From Gonapodya prolifera JEL478 (Eukaryota > Monoblepharomycota > Monoblepharidomycetes > Monoblepharidales > Gonapodyaceae), in the NCBI GenBank assembly GCA_001574975.1, contig KQ965868.1, positions 46,862 to 110,861 on the forward strand: a DNA stretch of 64,000 nucleotides. The letters run 5' to 3'. The first letter of the stretch is position 1. Each line of letters begins with the position of its first letter. The position numbers and the translations under genes were made by a program. The notes under the pieces were generated by a model. It had not been told where the DNA came from. It saw only the letters and a program-made list of their open reading frames with translations, and did no database searches. This document shows, piece by piece, positions 54,897 through 64,000 of this stretch.

Positions 54897-57800
54897 ATGG
54901 CCCTTCATATCTCGTTGAAAGTGGCGCTGAAAAAGTTACAGGGTATGTTCCTCGCTCACCATATACGGCGGGAATTGGCGATTGACTGATTCCGTTTCCT
55001 CTCCACCATGTTGCCCACGGACTCTCACTCTACTGCGACAGTCGAAATCGATAAAACGTTCAAAAAGGTCACAGAAGGGGTCGACCAGTTCGAGGAGGTG
55101 TGTTGCGAATGATACCAGTGGTATTGGAATCGTGCTTGTGGAACACTTCGGAAGCTATGGATACAAGAATCTGGACTCTCCAGGTCGTGTCATCACATCA
55201 ATATGGAAATGTGGGGGCTCATCCTAGCTTGTTCCTGCCGAATGGAGGGTGGAAAGCTTGCAGTGCACGTGGAACATAGCTTGCCAACCGGACCTTGAAC
55301 TACTTCACGAGGGCAGAGGTCTTCTCATTCCTTTACTTTGACCTCACTCGCGTGGACGACCATTCTCTTTTTTGCGATTGCGTTCAGAATTATGGGTTAA
55401 TACGGAGTTGACACTTCTGCTCCAACCAGCTCCACAACAAGCTCCAAGCCGCAACGTCCTACGCGCAGCGAGAAAAGTACGAAGGCGAGCTCAAACGCGA
55501 GATTAAGAAATTGCAGCGCCATCGGGACCAGATAAAATCATGGATAGCAAGTCCGGACATCAAGGACAAAAAGCAGCTCATGGACAATCGAGTGCTGATA
55601 GAGAAGGTACCGTTCACTCGTTCCTTCGTCCATTACCCACAACACAATTAACCCCACGTTCAACATGCGTATTCTAGCAAATGGAACGCTTCAAAGCCAT
55701 TGAGCGCGAGCTCAAAACCAAAGCCTACTCCAAGGAAGGACTTTCCCAACCAGGCCGTGTGGACCCCTTGGACGCTCTCAAGGGCCAAATTACCACGTGG
55801 CTAGTCGATCAACTCGACCGTCTATCTGCCCTTGTCGACAAGCTCGAGGCCGAGTCGGAGCAACTGCAGGCAGTTGCAAAGCGAGGAAAGAAAGTGGACC
55901 CGGAAAAGAAAGAAAGACTGGCTATGATTGAGCGACAGGTGGAGCGGCATAAATACCAAACGGAAAAGTTGGAAGTGGTGCAGCGGGCGCTGGAGAACGG
56001 CAACTTACAAGTTGAAAAGGTGAGGCACCAATTGTAATTTTCGTTATAACGAGTATTTAAGTTTCATTGCGAGCTCAGGTTCAATCAGTTCAAGAAGATG
56101 TCGAGTACTACCTGGACCAAGCAGAGGCGGGCGAGTTCCCCGATGGCGAAGGGCTCTACGACGACCTTGATCTGGACGAAGAGGAGCTTGGCACCGATGG
56201 CGACGATGACGAGGATGACGATGAAGGTGGGTGTCTCCAATCGTCCTTTTCGTTTGTTTTGGGAACTTCACCAACTCATATCAGAAATGGCCACCTCGCC
56301 CGTTCGAGAAACGTCGCTGAAGGATGAACACGAGTCACCACAGCCGAAGCCTGAGAATAGTCCAGCTAAAAGCGTGCGACGATCGAGCGTTGGCGCAATC
56401 AAGGAGCATGAAGAACATTCCAAAGCGGCAGTTAGTTCAGGAGGTGTGCCTGTTGCATTTTATGATATTCAGCATTGAACTCCATCTTTGGCAGCAACTG
56501 GTCTCTCCCGTAAGAACTAATGCGAAACCCCCCAATACTACTCCGACAACCACGCCTCGGACAACAGGTGTGATACCACGTAACCACTTTTATTCGTGCA
56601 AGTTGCTCTAACTTTCCTGGTCGCACCAGCCGCGCCGACCACTTCGAAACCCCCGGCCCCCCGCGCAGGACCACCTACTCCCGTCACAGTACTCCCGCAC
56701 CCCTCCGCTCCGGGACCCCTCACTGCACCCGCTCAGGGAAAGGTGCAAGCACTTCCTCCACGTCCATTCGCTGCAGTCACTCGTGGCGCATCTGCACCGA
56801 ACTCATCGGTACCGGGAGGACTGAATGCCCCGGCGCAGAGTACCACAACTGCAACGCCGACGGGACCTCCACGGGGATACTCAGCTGTTGCCGCTGCCGT
56901 TGCATCCTCCGGTGCGCACGCGGCTGACGAAAAAGTTGCAGCAGCTGCCTCAACTGAGGAGAAGAGGACACCGACAGCTGTTAAGACTGTGCCTGCTGCA
57001 AAAACGGCGTCGGTCAAGACAACTCCGGCCCCGAGCGAAAAAGATGTCATCGATGCGAAGGTGGAGAGGGATCAGCAAGCTGGGGTAGCCGCCGCTGGGG
57101 AGGTTGCAGGGCCTAATGCTTCAAATGGAGCAGTTTCAGTGACTTCAAAAGAAGAAGTCGGCCAACAGTTGTCCCCCACTTCTGTCACCGCAACTTCGAA
57201 ATCCCAACCTGCACACATCCAAACGCAAAGTACCGCAACGGCCACTCCATCGACCGGGGCACAGACAACTTCCAGTGTCCCTTCGGATACGGGGATCTCT
57301 ACTCCTGCGCAGCCAGAGCCTCCCAGTGATTCGAGACTTCCACCGAGCTTGGAGGACCTCGTCAATAGTTTTGAAGCGGCAAAAGCACGAAGTATGTTGT
57401 GTCGCGAAGAAAGACTTCGTTTTTATTTAACTTGAGATTGCTTCCTTTCGTTAGCGAGTGCGACCTCCGAAGATGTGTCTTTTGCCCGTTCGATGTTGGA
57501 GGTGAGCTTTGGGATGATTCCGGAGCCAACGGATTCCGAAAAGTAAGTGAAGCCAATAATACCGCACTTCAATCATTTGGTTTACTGACACACACCGTAT
57601 GTACTATGAATAATGAGGCCCCGGAAATATGTCCCCAAAGCCCCTTACCCAACTCCCTTGTATTACCCGCAAACGCCATCACCGTTATTTGAAGATCCAC
57701 TTTTGTTTGAACGGTTCGACATCGATACACTTTTCTTCATATTCTACTACCAGCAAGGGACTTATCAACAGTGAGTTTCAGCAGTTACACCCTCGTCGCG

Positions 57801-58103
57801 GTCTTCATACCATGACGGACGATTCTTCTAGGTTCTTGGCCGCGCGGGAGCTGAAGCGGCAATCGTGGCGGTTCCATAAGAAGTACCTCACTTGGTTTCA
57901 ACGACACGAAGAGCCGAAAGTCATCACGGACGAATACGAACAAGGGACGTACATTTATTTTGACTACGAGGGTGCATGGGTGCAAAGAAAGAAGACAGAC
58001 TTCAGGTGCGCGTGTGTTTGATTGTTCATGTAGTGAGAGTTTTGTAACTGATAGATCGAAAACCAGGTTTGAATACCGGTTTCTGGAAGATGCCGAGGTA
58101 TGA
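54897..58103 (+). CDS. NOT3: CCR4-NOT complex subunit NOT3/NOT5
   Basis: Scaffold subunit of the CCR4-NOT deadenylase, acting in mRNA decay and translation sensing. The N-terminal coiled coil spans several exons: [114 protein letters not shown]. Acidic [19 protein letters not shown] ends it. A long Ala/Pro/Thr/Ser-rich linker follows (about 56600-57350). The C-terminal NOT box is present: [80 protein letters not shown]. At least nine exons. The motif order is unmistakable; NOT3 and NOT5 paralogues cannot be separated here. Confidence 0.92.
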
Positions 58104-58443
58104 CCATCACTCGGCATGCTCGCCGTTATAATGGTTGAGCTCAACCTTGCTTGATGCACCTAATTACACACGTTGCATGCGTGAACCTCGTAAATAGTGT
58201 ACAGACATGTATTCCTCCGCAATCACACGTTGAAAGTTGGGAGATAACTATGATCTAGTCTGGTTGTGTCGCCCTTTCCCCTGCCGTTTGGAATCGGCAC
58301 ACTAGAGTAGCTGGAAAAGTGAACCAAAATATTAAATGGAAGGAAGCATCTACGTGCGACAAGGCTCTTCCATGGTATAAGCGCAGGATATATTTCAATT
58401 CCAAAAGGAAACTTAAAACAACCATTTTGTATCTTCACATGGG
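58104..58443. other. 3'-3' intergenic region
   Basis: Lies between the ends of two convergent genes (NOT3 and the SMPD4-like gene). No gene or structure seen. Confidence 0.4.
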
Positions 58444-61400
58444 TCAAACCAGTCTGCTGAGATACAAGGGAGCATTGTTGGTACGACCGCCGGGAACACC
58501 CTTGTATGAGCTGGAACTGTAAGTACTAGAGACCACGTAAGCGTCAGTCGCGTGAGACGATCGCCCAGAGCCCAATATTGCGGAAAATATCCACAAGATC
58601 AGTCTCAGAAGACTCAGACACAGCCATGCGATGACGATTCCACACAGCAAGTAAATGAGATTTCGCTGTTTTTTGAGAGTAGACACAGTGCCGATTGCAG
58701 TTGACGAGTTTGAGTCCACTCACAAAGTGCCAATTAATTTGACTACTCACCTCACTCGCAAACCACCGCAGAAAGGGGTAACTGTCGATATGATGGAAAC
58801 GTGGAGAAAGAGGCACATACTTCCGTGCCCAAGTAACGAACTTAACACACTACGGTGCGAGAATTAGAAAAGCGAAGAGAGCCGAATTGAGACAGAAACT
58901 TACCAGAGCAGTCAGCAACGGCGCCGCCCAGCCCGCCATCTCCACCAAGACCTTGAATTCATCAGCCTTGAGCATCCCCGCGACGCGCGGAGAGGGCGTG
59001 ACCCCAACGCTCAATTTACTCGACATGCGTAGCCCCCTCTTGATTTGGTCACGGCCCTCGGGAGTCAACTCGCCCTGCTCGGACTGGTCCGGCATGAATA
59101 CGGACGGATTACGGGGGTTTGGAATAGGGCGGCTGGTGTTACCCGACGTCGAGCGGGAGATGGGTTCGTAGGTGAGTTGCACATTCCAGAGGGAGGGTAT
59201 CGCTTGTGCTAAGCTCTAGTTAACCAACAAGACGCAGAGACGGCGTGAGTAAAATCAAAATAAATGACACAGCACGCTGCACCCACCTCGCACACTTCCG
59301 AAACACCCGTAATCGCATCAACAGTCGCTCTAAACTTCCCATCAGCTGTGGTCACCGCCTGATGCGAAGCACCTCCACCTCGTCTGGGCAATGCGCCAAC
59401 GAGGTCCTTGACGACATTTACGGTCCCTTCCCACAACGGACTTCCGCCCTGCTCGACGGGGGTTCCCTGCCGTGACGGTGGTCGCGCGTCCCCCTCACTC
59501 GGCGCATGATCAAACAGGGGCGTCGACTGGGTCGTGATGGGAGCAAGGTCGAGCGGTCTTGAGTGGGGTTCTAGCACACGCGCAAAGTCCTCGATTACGG
59601 TGTTGAGCTGGTAGTAAATGACTTGGAGCTTTCCACCAAGTTGACAGCGCGTAATCAGCATTCACAGTCGAGATTCCCGCCGCACCACCCCACCCCACCA
59701 ACCCACCGCACCCTTCATCTCGGGCCCGACACCATGCGCCCCAACCGTGCCCACGGTCCACACCGGCCTATAGTGGGCAAACTCCTCCCTCCACGAGGGC
59801 ACTTCCTCTGCGGTTCTCATGATGGCGACTTCGATCGACACCGCGCGCTCCAGGGACGAACTTCCCCTCTGACTGCGGGATCGCGTGACGGCCGCGGCGG
59901 CGGGTTTCGTCGGTGATCCAGAAGCGGCGCCGGAGCCCCCGCCAATCGTGCCCGTCAACACGCGCTCAATCTCCCTTAACTTATCCACCACGCCCGGCGC
60001 ACCTACGACCGCCATCACGGTTTTGAGTGACCATAAGGGGTTGTTGTCGATGTGCGTTTCGTGCGCGGCCGAGGTGGCGTCCCGCGCTGCGCTCCATGCG
60101 GAACCCACCAAATCGCATGCGGCAAGACGCGCCAGGATCGTCGCGAGGCAGGTTGAGTAGTAGGGGAAGTTTTCGGACATGTAATCACCCCATCCCGTCG
60201 CGTCGGCGGATGGGGATGCGGACACGGAAGCGGTCGGGGAGGTCCAAGGGGACGCGTAAGCGGCCCAGACCGAAACCAGCTGCGGCGTGGGGTGTTGTGT
60301 TGAGGCGTCGTGACGCGTGCAGTGCGGTACCAAGGAACCAAGAGTACTCACCCCGCCCAACTCCCGTTCACTCCCACAATCCACACCCGTCCTCAAAAAC
60401 GCATACACCCGGCCCTTCACCGCCGCCACGGCACTCCTCCTGACCGCCGCATGCACACTCTCACCCATGTGCGACCGCTGCGCCGAGCCTCGTCCCCCCC
60501 TTGTGACGTCCTGCACGTGCCGCACAAGGTCCACTAAAAGGCGGTACACGCATTCGGGCGGGGCCGTGTACCCGCCACGCACGTCAAACCGGGTCCCGGC
60601 CGGCGCACCTACGGCCGCCCCCGCACCGGCGATGGACGCAAGCACGGCCTGTGCGAACCCTGCGCGGGCCGCGACGGGTGCGAATGTGGGGTCGTTGAAG
60701 GAGGTCAAGTACAGCGCGGCGGAGTCGCAAAAGAAGTCCGAAAGGGAGAGTGCGGCGGTCCGGGGTACGTGTGTTGACGGGTCCGTGAAGATGTCGTGAG
60801 CAGCCGCAGTCACGGTTTGCGGGGCTGCCCGCGAGGCGAGGGAGGAGAAGGTGTTTGGGCTCAGAGGAGCTGCGACAGAGGGACGCCGGCCCGCGCCCAG
60901 TCCGACCGAGGCGCGTTCTTTGGGAACAAAGTAGCCGAGGTAGGCTTTGAACAGCTCCCCGTACACCGCGCTCAGGACCGGTACGGGTGCCGGGGGCGGT
61001 GTGGGGTTGGGCGCGTATGGGGCGGAGGTGCTGCCGCTGCCGGCGCCGAATATGGTGGTGGTGGATGTGGCGGATGTGTGGGAGTATGTGGGACTTGCGT
61101 AGGTGGAGTTGTAGGAGGTAGTGGAAGATTGGGGGTATGCGATGGTGGCGGCGAAGAGGAAACAGGAGAGGTAGTATTCGAGGGGGTCTGAGTGTGTGCG
61201 GTGGGTGAGGGGGGTGAGGGATTCGTACTTTTTGCAATATAAGAGTCCCTCCCGGGTCCTGTCAATTCCATTGCGTTCACTCTCATTCCAACCCACCACA
61301 CCCTCCACCACCCCACCTACACTCACTCAACATAACTTTCGGCCTCAACACCGGCTGCTGCTGCTGATGCCCCTGTCCCTGTGCTAGCACGCCCTGGGGT

Positions 61401-62290
61401 TGAAACGAGGATACCGTCGAGGATACATCGGTGTACGCGACGCGGGAGGCGTACGGAGGCGGGAGTGCGGTCGTGGCGGCGTCAGCGGAAGTAGAGGAAG
61501 TGGCTGTGGAGGTGGAGGAGAGGAGTTGTCTGACGGTGCGCTTCAAGGCGAGCGAGGTGCCACGTTGAGTCAGGACCAATTGGTGCAGGAGACGATAGAA
61601 GACTCACAGGCAATCTCTCGACGGGCATCTCGAACGCGAGTCGCGGGTCTTCCGAAATACCGCACAGCACGCGAAGGAGGTTTGAGGATGACGGGGCGAG
61701 GAGGTCTGAGAGTGCGCCGGCATCTGGGTCGGAGAGGGTTGTGTGGATGACACCACTGGTGGGGGGGACGTGGGGGGGAGAGTTGGGTGACACGGGTAAG
61801 GGAAGGAAGAAAGGAAGGGGAAAATGGGTGAATGGGCTTACCGAGATGAAGGGGATCCGAAGAGGTAGGTGCACAGTTCGGGCAGTTGGGAGTGGAAAAC
61901 CGTGAGCGCGGCTTGATTCAAGGGGGCGATTGAATTCAACGACACTGATAAAGAGCAAAGCGGAGGAAAACACGCACTGTACCCCCCGCCGTCGCCCCCG
62001 AGCATCTTCTTCAGCTGCACATTGACATCCTGCGCGACTGCCGCGATCGTTGGCGTGCTCTGCGTTTGCGTTGCTGGTGCCGCAGTCCCCGTGACGCGAG
62101 AAACGAAGCCAGAGACGACGGATCCGGGCGTGGTCGATGCAGGTGCGGGTGCGGTGTAGGAAGATGTGGACGTGGATAAGCCACTCCCCGCGACGCCGCC
62201 CGCGTTGGGTCGAATCAGGCGAAGAAAATCAAACGCAGGTGCCAGTGGGGCGGAAGTGATCATCGCGGGGGCGGTTGGGGTGGAGAACAT
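58444..62290 (-). CDS. SMPD4 (neutral sphingomyelinase 3)-like membrane protein
   Basis: Resembles animal SMPD4, a nuclear-envelope/ER protein. From MFSTPTAPAMITSA the first exons give DVNVQLKKMLGG, ALTVFHSQLPELCTYLFGSP, SDLLAPSSSNLLRVLCGISE and DPRLAFEMPVERLP. The large exon (about 59662-61230) starts LEYYLSCFLFAATIAYPQ, the family's NPFEYYIFFFA segment. It continues with ECVYRLLVDLVRHVQ, VSVWAAYASPW followed by WGDYMSENFPYYSTCLATIL (family WLSYLQPWRY ... FVQENLLMY). Near the end are LTPEGRDQIKRGLRMSSKL (family LTPLGRYQIINGLRRFE) and, after a splice, FLRWFASERNLIYLLCGIVI AWLCLSLLRL, a C-terminal membrane anchor. The central part has Ala/Ser/Thr/Pro-rich inserts. Sphingomyelinase activity is debated even in animals, so no reaction is assigned. 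Confidence 0.75.
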
Positions 62291-62689
62291 GGTGAGGGGA
62301 AGTTCTCTCCTTTGGTTACAGTCGTGCACGGCACAGGAAAAACTTGTGCCGTAACCACTCTAAACAACCAACGCGAAACCACGACAAAAGTAACCACCCG
62401 TGGTATCTGTGTCGAAACCATCGTAGTTATTTCAAATAACCAATGTATGCTACACAACCTAGGTGAGCTGCACGAGCCTGTAATCTGCAGGAACGTGTAT
62501 AAATGATCAGATGTACATAGCAAGACGTAATGTGCATAGAACTCACCTGCAGGAACATGATGCCAAACTTAAAGCACGTCCTGCAGGTGTGCACATCTAA
62601 ACCCGCGGCCACAGTAGTGGCACAGCAGCTAATACCCAACACTCATACTACACTATATACTCCACGTTAGTCGATGTCAGTGTGACAAT

Positions 62690-63260
62690 GAAGGGACTTA
62701 CAATCCTGGATGTGAGGTTCTATCTTGCCAATGCTGGTTATGGTGGAGACCCCTGCCTTCTCATCCCATATCACTTTTGGGAATGGGGATTGGCTAATCA
62801 AAGGTGAGTGCATTTGCTGAATTCATGATTACATTTGCCCATATCTTCTAACCAATCCACGCAGACCATCAAATCCTAAGGAACTCTTCAATCTTCAACA
62901 TTCATCCCTTCAAAACATTGTCAAGCGCACTATTGGCATCCTGAAGAATTGATTTTTGATACTGTTGCCCTTGTCAATTTTCCAACTCAAGTCCAACTTG
63001 TGGTTGCCCTAACTGTGCTCCACAACTTCATTAGGATGGAGGGAGACAATATAGATGATTGGCTTGCAAAAAGGTGGGATGAATGAGCTCAGAGGGCACC
63101 TGTTGGAGGGGATGGGGTGGCAGGTGTGGACTACATCCCCCCAGTAGCAGGTGTGGCAGAGGCCTTGAATGACCTCTGTGAACGTAGTGCAATGGATATG
63201 TGGGTGCAGTACCAGAATGTGGTACAATTTTGGAGGGACAGGATGCAGTGTGTGCATTAG
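62690..63260 (+). pseudogene. PIF/Harbinger transposase remnant
   Basis: Matches the C-terminal part of HARBI1-type DDE transposases: FYLANAGYGGDPCLLIPYHF, a GTGAGT-CAG intron, PSNPKELFNLQHSSLQNIVK, RTIGILKN, and then in another frame TQVQLVVALTVLHNFIRMEG and DDWLAKRWDE. A TGA follows ILKN and the frame shifts before TQVQ, so it cannot be translated as one protein. The usual LxDAGY Asp is Asn and the Glu of IERTFG is Lys, so two catalytic acids are gone. The N-terminal half is absent or beyond recognition in 62300-62690. The DNA is AT-rich like the mannosidase region and unlike the flanking gene. Confidence 0.65.
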
Positions 63261-63469
63261 GCAAATTGCGCAACTGGAATACAGACATGTATTTATTAGT
63301 TTTAATAATGTCTATTTGTTCTAGGCATGAAATAAATCACTTGCTAAATAAAACTGCATTCAATGTCCAGGACTCCCATAATACTGTCCCGCAACTCCAA
63401 ACCCAGGTATGTGAAGAGCAGTTGGGTTATAGTTACCCAACTGGCCCACACCCATCTGCCCCTGCATCA

Positions 63470-63757
63470 TATATCCAACCCCATTACCATTGTTTCTGGA
63501 GCTCCATGGGCTAGCTTCTGCTCCTTAATTTTCCACTCCAACCACTTCCTCTGCTAGTCTTGGGAGTGCAATGCAACAAAAGTTGTTGCGTTTGCCAACT
63601 CCCTAAAGACCGTTGCTTCCAACAGCACCTCATTGTCCAATTCATCCACCTGAGCAATGTCCAATGCATCCTGCAGCCTGGTCTCCATACTCTCATCTGC
63701 TGACATTGCTCCCTCCCAGCAGTGTTTTGCAACACTGATGACCTGCATCTCCTCCAT
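63470..63757 (-). pseudogene. Possible second (Myb/SANT-like) ORF of the Harbinger element
   Basis: Minus-strand frame of about 67 codons (MEEMQVISVAKHCWEGAMSA, then LDNEVLLEATVFRELANATT) followed, after a stop and frame change, by WLEWKIKEQKLAHGAPETM. PIF/Harbinger elements carry a second gene for a DNA-binding accessory protein, often convergent to the transposase, and this lies in that position. No Myb motif itself is visible, so the call rests on context. Confidence 0.3.
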
Positions 63758-63762
63758 CAGTG

Positions 63763-64000
63763 TGTAGTAGGGTTACTACGGGAGTTAGTCGTTAGGGTAA
63801 GATTAGTTTTGAGTATGGAATAGCTCTGTTGTTCGTCTAGTACATGTGCTATATATTGACCGGTTCCGAGGGCTACTGTGGTCACGACGCCTACCGGCGC
63901 CCACAACGCCAATCCCTTCGGACCACTCCCTGGCGGACTGTAGTAGTTCCGCCACACCTCCCCCACCCGTTGAAGCTGATGACCTCATCAGGCGTGGAGT
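63763..64000. mobile_element. Possible long terminal repeat or other element end
   Basis: From TGTAGTAGGGTTACTACGGG the composition changes back to GC-richer DNA. It contains TATATATTGACC and no supported gene up to the window edge. It abuts the Harbinger relic. An LTR or unrelated repeat is possible but its other end is outside the window. Confidence 0.2.

Noticed and set aside
60584-61237. 217-codon His/Arg-rich minus-strand frame
   Set aside because: Out-of-frame shadow of the SMPD4-like large exon.

Overview
This window is nuclear DNA from a gene-dense, intron-rich eukaryote, most likely an early-diverging (zoosporic, chytrid-like) fungus. Genes are split by short introns, mostly about 45-110 bp with GTGAGT-type donors and CAG/TAG acceptors. 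The gene set mixes fungal housekeeping genes (proline, pantothenate and lysine/tryptophan catabolism, CCR4-NOT, U5 snRNP) with genes better known from animals and basal fungi: a Rieske cholesterol 7-desaturase-like enzyme, an SMPD4-like protein and annexins. The lineage is inferred from gene content; no rRNA or other marker is present. Two single N bases (2966 and 6560) show it is a draft assembly, and both fall in introns.

Layout. 1-4417: a flavin monooxygenase running off the left edge and a leucine-rich-repeat protein. 4.4-12.4 kb: an accessory block with a small secreted cysteine-rich protein gene, a damaged second copy with its duplicated upstream region, an intact hemerythrin gene, at least seven decayed copies of a membrane-protein-like repeat, and a 1 kb segment bounded by short inverted repeats. 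12.5-20.6 kb: a short-chain dehydrogenase with a 5-nt microexon, a glutamate 5-kinase with reading-frame lesions, an inositol polyphosphate 5-phosphatase, an internally deleted PLP decarboxylase pseudogene and a MYND-finger protein. 20.9-26.4 kb: glutaryl-CoA dehydrogenase and ketopantoate hydroxymethyltransferase. 26.4-28.6 kb: an AT-rich gene-free stretch with degenerate repeats.

28.6-36.9 kb: an alpha/beta hydrolase, a dihydroflavonol-reductase-like enzyme, an MFS transporter and two annexins in head-to-head orientation over 233 bp. 37-43 kb: a truncated 2-oxoglutarate oxygenase relic, the Rieske oxygenase and an F-box/membrane protein. 43-47 kb: a GH38 alpha-mannosidase whose body is strikingly AT-rich beside its GC-richer neighbours. 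46.9-62.3 kb: U5 snRNP WD40 protein, IQ-motif protein, CENP-S/MHF1, a VIT+vWA protein, NOT3/NOT5 and the SMPD4-like protein. 62.4-64 kb: a dead PIF/Harbinger transposon and possibly the start of an LTR element.

Most genes are unrelated single-copy functions. The regions that look evolutionarily active are 4.4-12.4 kb (duplication, decay, secreted and membrane products), the annexin pair, and the AT-rich islands. All exon models come from reading splice signals and family conservation by eye.
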